A stretch of 64,000 nt of DNA from Candidatus Poribacteria bacterium. Its GTDB lineage: Bacteria; Poribacteria; WGA-4E; WGA-3G. The stretch covers positions 1 through 64,000 of the forward strand of contig JAJECK010000104.1 in NCBI GenBank assembly GCA_022822085.1, read 5' to 3'. The position numbers and the translations under genes were made by a program. Positions 51,940 through 60,842 of this stretch are shown here, one piece after another. Below the pieces are notes generated by a model. The model was not told the origin of the DNA. It did not search any database and worked only from the letters and a program-made list of their open reading frames with translations. Position 1 is the first letter of the stretch; the number at the start of each line of letters is the position of its first letter.

Positions 51940-51957
51940 CAATTAAGGGGTATTCTG

Positions 51958-52169
51958 ATGGATTTGATAAAGATTCTGGAGATGTTCCCTGATCAAGCGG
52001 CGTGTATCGCACATTTAGAGTGTTTGCGGTGGCAAGGAACACCTGAATGTCTACATTGTGAGTCTAAACATGTCAACGAGCACAATGAAACGGCTACAGG
52101 GGGATCGGACGCTGGAATTGCCACGATTGTCATAGCACTTTCAGAGTTACATCTGGGACAATAGACATT
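51958..52169 (+). pseudogene. IS1595-family (ISXO2-like) transposase N-terminal remnant
   Basis: The frame from 51958 reads LIKILEMFPDQAACIAHLE, then LRWQGTPECLHC, the zinc-ribbon N-terminus of IS1595 transposases. After about 52082 the homology continues in a different frame (RWNCHDCHSTFRVTSGTI), so a frameshift is present. Sequence similarity stops near 52169; the catalytic DDE domain is missing. Confidence 0.8.
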
Positions 52170-52210
52170 ACAGCGTATCTCATTAAAATATTTATGAGAT
52201 ATGCTTTACA

Positions 52211-52336
52211 TGAAAGGTCACAAACTGGAAGTTTATGGTACCTGAAGGTCACAAACTGGAAGTTTATGGTACCTGAAGGTCACAAACTGGAAGTTTATGG
52301 TACCTGAAAGGTCACAAACTGGAAGTTTATGGTACA
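52211..52336. repeat. Four-copy tandem repeat, 31-32 base unit
   Basis: The unit reads GAAGGTCACAAACTGGAAGT followed by TTATGGTACCT. Copies begin at 52211, 52243, 52274 and 52305; copies 1 and 4 have an extra A. The tail AAGAGACTATAATTATCAGA after the last copy recurs with a single unit-like sequence at 62267-62332. Confidence 0.9.
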
Positions 52337-52684
52337 TCAAAGAGACTATAATTATCAGAAAAGGTATAACCTATCCATCATCGACGTGACCAATGCCTTT
52401 TGGCATTCACTGGGACTAAAGAGATGTAGGAAATTCGTCCTCTATAAACATATCGTCCGGACTGGACTAAAAACATGGACAATATGCCGAAGGAGAATAT
52501 TAACGGAATAGCAAAGAATCGTTGAAAATATTGAAAACTGATACCCTGAAATAACCCTGTATTTTTGCAGAAAAATTTGCTTTTTTCAAATTATTTTGAA
52601 TTTTGTCCTGTGGGGCAAATATGTGCCTCTTCATGTCCATAGCTGTCGGTGTCATCATAAAGTCTTGGTTCATGCAAAGAAGAT

Positions 52685-52718
52685 AAAACAAAAGGACAGG
52701 CATAAATACCTGTCCTTC
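52685..52718 (-). terminator. Rho-independent terminator of glnB
   Basis: On the minus strand the nine-base stem AAGGACAGG / CCTGTCCTT with an eight-base loop is followed by TTGTTTTATCTT. It lies about 33 bases after the glnB stop codon. Confidence 0.8.
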
Positions 52719-52749
52719 TTACGAATAAACATGTGCGACAGAAATAAAT

Positions 52750-53151
<402 letters not shown>

Positions 53152-53267
53152 TTAGATTGTCATAAGGTTGTTTAATGAACGGATATATAGTCCATCCACA
53201 CATACTAAAAAATGGTATCTAATTAACACTTGCCAATATGTATCATCTTTTAAGAAATACATGATGT

Positions 53268-53366
53268 AGAACCCCGTGCTGCGAAATAGATAGATAACCA
53301 ACCTTCCGACGTTTATGCCTTATAAAACGACTTCTACACAGATTCTATCTCTTAGAACGGGGTTCT
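53268..53366. repeat. Inverted repeat between glnA and glnB
   Basis: AGAACCCCGT (53268-53277) and ACGGGGTTCT (53357-53366) are exact inverted complements, with further inner matches ATAGATAG / CTATCT. It starts within about 20 bases of the glnA stop codon and may act as terminator or be a small MITE. Nothing else was recognised in 53089-53386. Confidence 0.75.
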
Positions 53367-53386
53367 TGCCTTTACAAAAATTTGTT

Positions 53387-54802
53387 CTATATATCGTGAT
53401 AGAGGTAAAATTCATAAGGATGTGGACGCATGTTAACGGCATCTACCTCATTTTCCCGTTTGTAATCGATCCAGACATCAAGGACATCTTCCGTAAAGAC
53501 ATCACCTTTGAGAAGATACTCATGGTCGTCCTCAAGTGCATCAAGTGCATCACCAAGAGAAACAGGCGTAGATTCAATATCGTCAAGTTCTTCTGGTTCA
53601 AGGTCGTATAGGTCTTTATCCAATGGATCTCCTGGATGTATTCGGTTCTGAATTCCGTCGAGTCCTGCCATAAGTAAGGCACTGAATGCCAGGTATGGAT
53701 TACAAGATGGATCCGGCGTTCGGAATTCGACCCGTTTTGCATTTTCACTCTTGGAATATACTGGTATCCGTACACAAGCACTACGGTTTCTTTGTGAATA
53801 TGCGATGTTGACTGGTGCTTCATATCCAGGTACTAACCGTTTATAGGAATTCGTAGTTGGTGCAATGATTGCACACAATGAACGTGCATGTGCAAGTAAA
53901 CCCCCAATATAGTAGAGTGCTGTTTCACTAAGAAGCGAGTAGCCTTGCGGGTCAAAGAATACATTTTTTCCATCTTTCCACAAACTCTGGTGTACGTGCA
54001 TACCGGAACCGTTATCTTGGAAAAGCGGTTTGGGCATGAACGTTGCGACCAAATTGTGTGAACGGGCAACATTCTTAACAATGTATTTGTACAAGGCAAT
54101 TTTATCACCGACTGTGGTGAGTGTGTCATAACGGATGTCAATTTCACCTTGTCCTGCTGTTCCGACCTCATGGTGATGGACTTCTACATCTATACCAGAT
54201 TCAATGAGTTTCAGACAGATTTCGGAACGGATGTCTTGAAGTGTATCTGACGGTGGAACAGGGAAATATCCTTCTTTATAACGGGGTTTGTAACCGAGGT
54301 TGGGGTTTTCTTCACGACCTGAATTCCAACTACCTTCGACTGAATCTACGTGATAAAAGCCTGAATTTTGCGTCTGACTGTAACGAATATCGTTCAATAG
54401 ATAAAATTCCGCTTCGGGCCCCCAATAACTTATATCTGCGAGCCCAGTGGACTGAAGATATGCTTCAGCCTTTTGTGCGATATGTCGCACGTCACGCGTG
54501 TAATTTTCCAATGTAATTGGGTCTTTGATATTACATGTGATGCTCAATGTTGGTATTTGGCATACTGGGTCAATCAAAGCCGTTGCTGGGTCGGGAAAGA
54601 GTAACATATCACTCTCGTTAATGGCTTGAAAACCGCGAATACTTGACCCATCAAAACCGATACCTTCTGTAAACAAGTCTTCACTCAATTCACCGACCAT
54701 AATAGAGAAGTGTTGCCACATCCCTGGTAGGTCCATGAATTTTAGGTCAACTATCTTAACATTTTTTTCTTTTGCAAGTGCAACCACCTCACTTGGTGTC
54801 AT
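53387..54802 (-). CDS. glnA: Glutamine synthetase, type I
   Basis: A 471-residue GSI enzyme from the ATG at 54802, which AGGAGG precedes by eight bases; an ATG two codons earlier is too close to the same site. Key blocks are the Asp/Ser latch GFDGSSIRGF, the metal/ATP segments AEFYLL and HEVGTAGQGEIDIRY (about 205-220), the ammonium/glutamate loop NSYKRLVPGYEAPVN, and Tyr399 in DKDLYDLEPEE, equivalent to the adenylylation site of E. coli GlnA. It makes glutamine from glutamate, ammonia and ATP as a dodecamer. A candidate sigma-54 promoter lies upstream and glnB downstream. Confidence 0.96.
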   Translation of the reverse strand: MTPSEVVALAKEKNVKIVDLKFMDLPGMWQHFSIMVGELSEDLFTEGIGFDGSSIRGFQAINESDMLLFPDPATALIDPVCQIPTLSITCNIKDPITLENYTRDVRHIAQKAEAYLQSTGLADISYWGPEAEFYLLNDIRYSQTQNSGFYHVDSVEGSWNSGREENPNLGYKPRYKEGYFPVPPSDTLQDIRSEICLKLIESGIDVEVHHHEVGTAGQGEIDIRYDTLTTVGDKIALYKYIVKNVARSHNLVATFMPKPLFQDNGSGMHVHQSLWKDGKNVFFDPQGYSLLSETALYYIGGLLAHARSLCAIIAPTTNSYKRLVPGYEAPVNIAYSQRNRSACVRIPVYSKSENAKRVEFRTPDPSCNPYLAFSALLMAGLDGIQNRIHPGDPLDKDLYDLEPEELDDIESTPVSLGDALDALEDDHEYLLKGDVFTEDVLDVWIDYKRENEVDAVNMRPHPYEFYLYHDI

Positions 54803-54909
54803 TCGCATTTCCTCCTAATGAATCATATTTTGCAATCAAAACTCTTGGAAGTGTTATGATATTGATCGTCCAAATTATAATATTTCACAAGAATCCTTAT
54901 GAAAGACTA

Positions 54910-54926
54910 TGCAATGTCTATGCCAA
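54910..54926 (-). promoter_or_regulatory. Candidate sigma-54 (RpoN) promoter of glnA
   Basis: On the minus strand TTGGCATAGACATTGCA gives the -24 GG and -12 GC elements exactly ten bases apart, and matches the TGGCAC-N5-TTGCW consensus at all but one position. The predicted start is near 54898, about 95 bases before the glnA ATG. Confidence 0.6.
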
Positions 54927-54951
54927 TATGATAACATTTTAATTATTGAAG

Positions 54952-54964
54952 TGTGTTAAACACA
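54952..54964. promoter_or_regulatory. Palindrome upstream of glnA promoter
   Basis: TGTGTTAAACACA, a perfect 6+1+6 palindrome, 26 bases upstream of the -24 element on the transcribed orientation. A candidate operator or activator site; the protein is unknown. Confidence 0.35.
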
Positions 54965-55109
54965 TTAAATTATGAACACTTCATACACAATATAGTAATA
55001 AGTTCAGTGAATATGTGAATTTGACTATGATATCTATAATTATAATCTAAAAAGATGCCAAAAACATGCTAAATTATTAGGCATAAAATTGCCCAAAATT
55101 TCAGCAGAA

Positions 55110-55703
55110 TCAAGATTTTTTTTCTTTCTTTAATTCTATATCTTCAGCAAATCTGCTTGTTTCAGGTCCATCTTGCCCTGCATACTTATTCGACGGTTTA
55201 TGTCGGTAAGGCATGCTTGATGGTGAAGAAAGTTGTTCAAATGTGAAAGCGCAAATTCGCATACCTGGATAGAGCATCACCGGCATTCGACCGAGATTAC
55301 CTAATTCCAGCGTTGCATTTCCTACCCACCCTGGGTCGAATAACCCTGCGGTACTGTGTACGATAATCCCAAGTCTTCCGAGGCTACTTCGTCCTTCAAG
55401 TCGTGCCATCACATCGTCAGCTAATTCAAGTTTTTCATAAGTTGCAGCGAGCACGAATTCGCCAGGTTGCATTGTAAATGCCTCTCCATCAGGCACCTTA
55501 ACTTTCCGCATGAGATCATCTGGGTCGACCTTCTGCTTCAAATCGATAAACGGATGTTTACTATGCTCAAAAACGCGAAAAATGTTACCTAATCTGAAAT
55601 CGATTGAACAACTTCCCCATTGTGTTTCAGAATCTGGCTCGGGGGTAATTTTAATTTTCCCTTCGCGCATATATTTTTCTATGTCTACATTTGATAAAAC
55701 CAT
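55110..55703 (-). CDS. dcd: dCTP deaminase
   Basis: A 197-residue trimeric dUTPase-fold enzyme with the deaminase motif RLEGRSSLGRLGIIVHSTAGLFDPGW (about 103-128), where the Glu-Ser-Arg cluster and the following Gly-rich loop form the active site shared between subunits, and the nucleotide-binding RICAFTFEQLS. It deaminates dCTP to dUTP (possibly bifunctional to dUMP) for thymidylate supply. It is last in the minus-strand series from def. Confidence 0.93.
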   Translation of the reverse strand: MVLSNVDIEKYMREGKIKITPEPDSETQWGSCSIDFRLGNIFRVFEHSKHPFIDLKQKVDPDDLMRKVKVPDGEAFTMQPGEFVLAATYEKLELADDVMARLEGRSSLGRLGIIVHSTAGLFDPGWVGNATLELGNLGRMPVMLYPGMRICAFTFEQLSSPSSMPYRHKPSNKYAGQDGPETSRFAEDIELKKEKKS

Positions 55704-55805
55704 ATAATTATTTTATCATTAATTTGGAAAGTTGTCACGTTTTTTGTAATTAGGATGTAATGTATTGGTTATTCGCGATAATAATGATGTCCTGAATGTG
55801 AGTAT

Positions 55806-57137
55806 TTAATATTCCTCCCAATTGTCTGGAGGGAGCCCGCGATAGGCATAATCTAATAGCGTCACAGGATGCATCGCTTTCATATCTAATTCGTATTTTG
55901 ATATTCCTTGTTGAATCTGTAGCAAACATCCAGGGTTTCCGGTTGCGACAATATCTGCCTTAGTGTCGGCTATGTGTTCCATTTTCCGATCAAGTATCTC
56001 TTGTGAAAGTTCAGGTTGAGTTATGTTATAGATACCCGCACTGCCACAACACCAGTCAGATTCTGTCAATTCAATTAGTTCAAGTTCAGGTATTGTTTGT
56101 AAGACTTTTCGGGGTTGCGATTTTACGCGCTGTCCGTGCAGCAGATGGCACGGTTCATCATAGGTGACCCGTAATGGAATTTTACCATTCGGTGGGATCA
56201 TCTCAATTTCTGCTAAAAATTCGCTGATGTCACGCATTTTGTGACTGAAGTTTTCGGCCTTTTCTATGTAATTTGCATCATGTTCAAGGAGCCCTTCATA
56301 TTCTTTCAATGCTGCCCCACAACCTGCGGAGTTAATGATAATTGCGTCTAAATGTTCGTTTTCAAATGCATCAATGTTCTGTTTTGCGAGGTCTGCAGCG
56401 AAATCCCGTGCCCCGTTATGTAAATGTAGTGCGCCACAGCAGGTCTGCTTACGGGGTGTAACAACTTCACAACCGTTTTCTGATAATACTCGGATCGTTG
56501 CTAAATTTGTATCAGTAAATACTTGGTTCATGATACAGCCGGGGATAAAACCGACGCGGTAACGGGTTTCACCCACTGCTGGGGTAACATCACGAATCGT
56601 ATATTTTAAACTTGGCGAAGGGATTTTAGGTAGGAACGATTCCATCTGCCCAAGTTGTCCCATCAACTTTAGAATACCGGATTTCTGAACTAACCAGCGG
56701 ATTCCAAGTTTTTGGTAGAGCCACATTAGTTCAAAGATTAGGTCTAACCTTTCTTTGTTCGTTAGGATTTGTTTGAAAACGAGGTTGCTCCAGAATCGAT
56801 GACTATTGGAACGTTTTGCGTTTTGTTCATAGATTGCACGTGCCTGTTCCAAGAGTTCTCCAAAATGGACTCCGGAGGGACATGCAGTTTCACAGGCGCG
56901 ACAATCCAAACACCGATAGATATACTCTCCCCACTCTTCGTTGAGCGGTGTGGCGTCTTGCGGTTTGAACGCACTTCCCATGAGGTATAATCTACCTCTT
57001 GGGGAATCGGTTTCTAATCCTAATTCACGATAGGTTGGACAAGTGGGTAAACAGAGACCGCAGTGGGTACAAGCATCCCATTTTTTCCAATTGAAGGTCT
57101 CTAAGCCGTTTAGTTGTTGGGGTTGATGGGTGGACAT
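55806..57137 (-). CDS. glcF: Glycolate oxidase iron-sulfur subunit (GlcF-like)
   Basis: A 443-residue protein with two 4Fe-4S ferredoxin motifs, CTHCGLCLPTCP (about 19-30) and CLDCRACETACP (about 74-85), and two CCG domains: CCGALHLHNG (about 236) with an upstream PGCIMNQVF, and EPCHLLHGQ plus WCCGSAGIYN (about 330 and 363) typical of GlcF. It would transfer electrons from the GlcD/GlcE flavoprotein oxidising glycolate or another 2-hydroxy acid. The flavoprotein subunits are not in this window. It follows a small membrane-protein gene by 45 bases. Confidence 0.9.
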   Translation of the reverse strand: MSTHQPQQLNGLETFNWKKWDACTHCGLCLPTCPTYRELGLETDSPRGRLYLMGSAFKPQDATPLNEEWGEYIYRCLDCRACETACPSGVHFGELLEQARAIYEQNAKRSNSHRFWSNLVFKQILTNKERLDLIFELMWLYQKLGIRWLVQKSGILKLMGQLGQMESFLPKIPSPSLKYTIRDVTPAVGETRYRVGFIPGCIMNQVFTDTNLATIRVLSENGCEVVTPRKQTCCGALHLHNGARDFAADLAKQNIDAFENEHLDAIIINSAGCGAALKEYEGLLEHDANYIEKAENFSHKMRDISEFLAEIEMIPPNGKIPLRVTYDEPCHLLHGQRVKSQPRKVLQTIPELELIELTESDWCCGSAGIYNITQPELSQEILDRKMEHIADTKADIVATGNPGCLLQIQQGISKYELDMKAMHPVTLLDYAYRGLPPDNWEEY

Positions 57138-57182
57138 ATAAAGTATATTGCTTTTGTAATAACTAATTTCATTATTGACAGT

Positions 57183-57590
57183 TTAATATTTTTGGAATTT
57201 CAACAGGATCATCCCAATAACGAATAACAGTGAGAGCAGAATTAATCCGAGTGTTGCAAATATCATCCCCTTGGAACCAACAGTGCTAGCAAAACTTTTC
57301 TTTAGATTTCCTCTTCTACTTTCATTTATCTTTTCAGCCAACATTCGCTTATCGTAATCTGTCAGGTTCTTTTTTTGTGAAGGTAATAGACTTGATGGTG
57401 TGCGTCTATATGGACTGCTTTTCCACTTCCTGTATAAGATACGAAATAGGACAACGATTCCTACAGTTCCGAATAGGACAGCAATGATAATCAGAATATC
57501 TTTTAAAGGCAGGAATTCAATCGGATCAATAGGACTGGGGTCAGCGTACAATACTTGAGCTAATGAGAAAACTGCCTGAATAGCATCCAT
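57183..57590 (-). CDS. Small two-TM membrane protein, unknown
   Basis: 135 residues: an N-terminal hydrophobic stretch that may be a signal (about 5-16), TM at about 30-52 (DILIIIAVLFGTVGIVVLF), a basic cytoplasmic loop (about 53-100, RKWKSSPYRR, KRMLAEKINESRRGNLKK), and a second TM at about 108-131. No family was recognised. Its ATG is one base after the larE stop codon, so it is translated together with larE; it may anchor something for that pathway, but there is no direct evidence. Confidence 0.65.
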   Translation of the reverse strand: MDAIQAVFSLAQVLYADPSPIDPIEFLPLKDILIIIAVLFGTVGIVVLFRILYRKWKSSPYRRTPSSLLPSQKKNLTDYDKRMLAEKINESRRGNLKKSFASTVGSKGMIFATLGLILLSLLFVIGMILLKFQKY

Positions 57591-57591
57591 T

Positions 57592-58425
57592 TTAGTTTCC
57601 TGCGATGATTTTAGTTATCCCTTCATTCAGACTACCTGAGCGATATCCCTGTAGATCGAGTGTAACGTGTTCATACCCGAGTGTTTTATAGTGATCGTTG
57701 ATTTGATTTCGTATTGTGTTTTGGCGTAAGAGCGAGATTTCTTCCGCATCAAGTTCAATTCTTGCCAGTTCACCGTGGTGGCGGACACGAAATTGGCGTA
57801 TACCTAAATCGTAGAGAAATTGTTCAGCTGCGTCAACTTGACGTAGCAATTCACGCGTAATACGCATGCCGTAAGGAAACCTTGAGGACAAACATGCAAA
57901 AGCAGGTTTATCCCATGTTGGAAGATCCCAGGCTTTAGATATTTCACGTATTTCTGCTTTTGTGAGGTCTACCTCAATTAAAGGAGCTTTGATTCCCATC
58001 TGTTTTGCTGCATCCATACCAGGGCGGTGGTCTCCTACATCATCTGGTATTGCGCCATATACAATTGTCCCAACATCATATTTATCAGCGATAGGACGTA
58101 GTTTATCAAAAAGTTCTGTCTTGCAGAAGAAGCATCTATTTGTCGGGTTACTTGCGTATCCTTCCAGTTCTAATTCTTCAGTGTGAACCGTTTCAAATCG
58201 GATGCCTATCTGTTTGGCAATATCCTGTGCAGCTTTCATTTCACGGACTGGATAGGAATCGGAGATTGCGGTAACCGCGAGCGCATTTCCACCTAATGCA
58301 TGGTGTGCTGCTTCTGCGAGAAATGTGCTATCAACACCGCCTGAGAAGGCGACAATTACTTTTTTATAATCGCTCAAGCAACCGTAGAGTCGGTCAACTT
58401 TTGTTTGTAATGGATTAGGTAACAT
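57592..58425 (-). CDS. larE: ATP-dependent sacrificial sulfur transferase LarE
   Basis: A 277-residue PP-loop protein: SGGVDS (28-33) for ATP pyrophosphate, the NRCFFCKTELFD block (about 97-108), and Cys178 in FACLSSRFPYG, equivalent to the sacrificial Cys176 of Lactobacillus LarE. It supplies sulfur to the pyridinium thiocarboxylate precursor of the nickel-pincer cofactor used by lactate racemase and related enzymes. LarB, LarC and LarA are not nearby. It lies between def (18 bases) and the small membrane protein (one base). Confidence 0.93.
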   Translation of the reverse strand: MLPNPLQTKVDRLYGCLSDYKKVIVAFSGGVDSTFLAEAAHHALGGNALAVTAISDSYPVREMKAAQDIAKQIGIRFETVHTEELELEGYASNPTNRCFFCKTELFDKLRPIADKYDVGTIVYGAIPDDVGDHRPGMDAAKQMGIKAPLIEVDLTKAEIREISKAWDLPTWDKPAFACLSSRFPYGMRITRELLRQVDAAEQFLYDLGIRQFRVRHHGELARIELDAEEISLLRQNTIRNQINDHYKTLGYEHVTLDLQGYRSGSLNEGITKIIAGN

Positions 58426-58442
58426 AATATAACTTTCTAAGT

Positions 58443-59033
58443 CTACAAAGGTCTGTCGGCTTGATGGATTTTCTTAAGTTCATCTCTGAGTAATTGTCTT
58501 TTCAATCCGCTAATTCTATCAATAAAAAGAGTGCCATTAAGATGGTCAATTTCGTGTTGAAGTACACGTGACATAAGACCCACTGCTTCAAATTGGATTT
58601 CATTCTTATTAATGGTTACGGCTTTCACGGCAATTTTCTCAGGACGTTTCACATCCGCCCGGATGTCTGGAATACTCAAACACCCTTCCTCTGCGACAGA
58701 TTCACCTTCTGCACTTAATATTTCAGGGTTAAACAGTAGTAAGGGGTCAAATTCATTTTCCTCATCGTCACTACCTATGTCTACAACGAGAAATCGCTTT
58801 AACACACCAACTTGTGTTGCAGCAAGCCCGATGCCATTACCAGTAGCGTAAAGTGTCATCAACATATCCTCTGCAAGTTTGATTTCGGCTTCGGTAATTT
58901 CCAGAACGGGTTCAGCTCTTTTGCGGAGGACAGGATCACCGTAATAACGAAGTTGTAATGGCTTTGTTTTAGATAAGAGTGGTGCTTCGTCTACGGTTTG
59001 ATTGTTATTTCGTCTTCTTTTTGGCTTTGACAT
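58443..59033 (-). CDS. def: Peptide deformylase
   Basis: A 196-residue protein from the ATG at 59033 (GGAGAC about 11 bases upstream); a GTG at 59090 would add 19 residues not seen in the family. PDF motifs are GIGLAATQVG (about 67-76), EEGCLSIP with the metal-ligand Cys (about 113-120) and QHEIDHLNG with the HExxH metal site (about 155-163). It removes N-formyl groups from nascent proteins. A basic, Asn-rich N-terminal extension of about 27 residues precedes the usual start. First gene of the def-larE-TM-glcF-dcd run. Confidence 0.95.
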   Translation of the reverse strand: MSKPKRRRNNNQTVDEAPLLSKTKPLQLRYYGDPVLRKRAEPVLEITEAEIKLAEDMLMTLYATGNGIGLAATQVGVLKRFLVVDIGSDDEENEFDPLLLFNPEILSAEGESVAEEGCLSIPDIRADVKRPEKIAVKAVTINKNEIQFEAVGLMSRVLQHEIDHLNGTLFIDRISGLKRQLLRDELKKIHQADRPL

Positions 59034-59249
59034 GTGATGGATATGTCTCCATTTATCTTTCTCTTTAGACAAGTTTAAATATCTTAACACTTGTGAGGAA
59101 TTATGTCAAGTACATTATTCTAAGCATATAAATTTCAGGAATTGATATGTGATATTGAGTAAATGATATTGAGTAAATCTCGGCTACACAATAAAGTGGA
59201 TTATCTTTAGCAATAGCAAAATACAAATTAATAATAAGAAAGAAATAAT

Positions 59250-60833
59250 CTAATGTGCTCTGATAAGATAAAGATGAAAACCCTCATTACCAATTGTTGA
59301 TCCCGTGAATGATGTCAACAGTTCAAGTTCATATTGTTCAATCAACTCTACCTGTAAAGTGCGATTCATGATAATTAACACATCTTGGTCTGTTTGGGTA
59401 CTTAGTAAATTGGCTGTTTCCACAATTTTTGGGTTTGATACCCCGTGTGTTCTGGCTTTGTCCCATCTGACAAAAGAACCGAATCTACTGCCCTTCGGAT
59501 AATATATCTCCTTCTTCTCTAAATATCCGACGACAGTACTGATAGCAAAATCTGTGTCTCCAACCATCAACAAGTCCTGCATCCCTTGTTCCTTGATATA
59601 TTCAGCAGTTCTTTTTCCATTTGAGAAGATATACTTATAGTCCATAGTAATGGCAGTGATACCTCCAAGATAATGAAAAATCAGAATACCTGTGAAAACA
59701 ATACTGAAACCTATTTGTGAAATTTTACTAAGAGAGGGGAATTTTATGTTAAGTTCTGGACAATCGTGGTATATCCAACTTGTCAAAACGAATGTAATAA
59801 ATAGGAATCCGTGATGACGTATACTACCTCCATATTTGACATAGAAAAAAGCAAGAAGGCCAATTGTGCCTATCAGATAGATTAGGAGTGCGGTAGGACG
59901 TTTTATGAAACGCAGAATACACCACCAAACAATTAGATAACATAACGGCAATCGGATAAATTGGAAAATCGCATAACTGTTCAGTTGGTGGCTTCCCCAA
60001 AACCCCATACTTGCTCTTGGCGATGGAAACATTGCTTGTGTAATGATTTTTGTGATGTTGTTGATACGTTGTAACTCAAACTTAAAGTGCCAGGCTACGG
60101 CAAAACCGGTATCAGATGGTGGATTGAGTTGTAACACAGCAGTTAGGATACCTAAACCGATGAGCACAAAACCGATCCATATATGTTGTCTATTTTCAGG
60201 TTGTTCCTTTTCCTTATAACAGTAAAAATAGATATACTCATAGGTGAGGGCAATCCCAATTGCGATAGTTACTATTAATGCATGCACGCTTGTGTGAGCG
60301 AGTAGAATTAGGACAATTCCTATCCATATAAAGCGTTTATAGCGATCTCTGTAGAGCACACAAAAGATTGTGATAAGAAGCACACCTATTGCATAATTTC
60401 TGGCAACAATAGCGTATTCGTATAGTGCGAAATATCCAAAAGAGAAGAGAAATTTTTGAACTTTATTGAACGGTGCAAATCGGACAAATAGGAAAACTGT
60501 AGCGGCAGCAATCAGAAGATGGAGGACCTGCATGATAATCGGGGATGCAGTAATTCTGCTGAGAGGCATTAGGCATAAATGCCATAAGGCGGGATGCCCC
60601 TCATACTTCATATTTGCGAAGAGTTCAACAACAGATGTACTATCCCTTGCAAGGAGCCAAGCCTGTATTTCGTCTCGCCACATTTCATGATGTAATGCAG
60701 AAAAACCACCAACGAGAATGAAAGCAGTAGTTACAACGATTGCATAGTATTTTTCATTTGATTGCATAGGGACAGGACGTGAAGATTCTAATGTATGGTT
60801 TGGTGTAGATTGACAGAAATGTTGGAGAAACAT
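59250..60833 (-). CDS. GT-C fold (GT39/ArnT-like) polytopic membrane protein
   Basis: A 527-residue integral membrane protein with about 11-12 hydrophobic segments. The first extracytoplasmic loop has MWRDEIQAWLLARDS (about 52-66), where the acidic pair after W-R resembles the catalytic D/E of PMT/ArnT-like GT-C glycosyltransferases using polyprenyl-linked sugars. EGHPALWHL and a soluble C-terminal part follow. It starts nine bases after the VWA gene stop. A start 22 codons further in is possible. Acceptor and donor unknown. Confidence 0.7.
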   Translation of the reverse strand: MFLQHFCQSTPNHTLESSRPVPMQSNEKYYAIVVTTAFILVGGFSALHHEMWRDEIQAWLLARDSTSVVELFANMKYEGHPALWHLCLMPLSRITASPIIMQVLHLLIAAATVFLFVRFAPFNKVQKFLFSFGYFALYEYAIVARNYAIGVLLITIFCVLYRDRYKRFIWIGIVLILLAHTSVHALIVTIAIGIALTYEYIYFYCYKEKEQPENRQHIWIGFVLIGLGILTAVLQLNPPSDTGFAVAWHFKFELQRINNITKIITQAMFPSPRASMGFWGSHQLNSYAIFQFIRLPLCYLIVWWCILRFIKRPTALLIYLIGTIGLLAFFYVKYGGSIRHHGFLFITFVLTSWIYHDCPELNIKFPSLSKISQIGFSIVFTGILIFHYLGGITAITMDYKYIFSNGKRTAEYIKEQGMQDLLMVGDTDFAISTVVGYLEKKEIYYPKGSRFGSFVRWDKARTHGVSNPKIVETANLLSTQTDQDVLIIMNRTLQVELIEQYELELLTSFTGSTIGNEGFHLYLIRAH

Positions 60834-60842
60834 TGAGTTCTT

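Larger units (their letters stand above)
51958..52336. mobile_element. Degenerate IS1595-like insertion and associated repeats
   Basis: The transposase remnant is followed at once by a short inverted repeat (GCGTATCTCAT at 52173 with ATGAGATATGC to 52204) and the tandem repeats, marking decayed mobile DNA next to the restriction island. Confidence 0.45.
51706..52749. other. Repeat-rich region between R-M island and glnB
   Basis: About one kilobase without an intact gene. It contains a long hairpin (51873-51939), an IS1595-like transposase remnant (51958-52169), a short family D relative (52173-52204), a four-copy tandem repeat (52211-52336) and the glnB terminator (52685-52718). An open frame at 52329-52511 resembles nothing known. 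Confidence 0.7.
54803..55109. other. glnA upstream regulatory region
   Basis: Very AT-rich. It contains the candidate sigma-54 promoter (54910-54926) and a perfect TGTGTTAAACACA palindrome (54952-54964) inside a wider GAAGTGT / ACACTTC inverted repeat. No gene or RNA was seen. Confidence 0.55.

Noticed and set aside
52211-52336. Four regular repeats considered as a CRISPR array
   Set aside because: The units are contiguous with no unique spacers between them, so this is a simple tandem repeat; no cas genes are nearby.
52329-52511. Plus-strand open frame of 60 codons after the tandem repeats
   Set aside because: It starts inside the last repeat unit, shows no known motif and lacks a ribosome-binding site.
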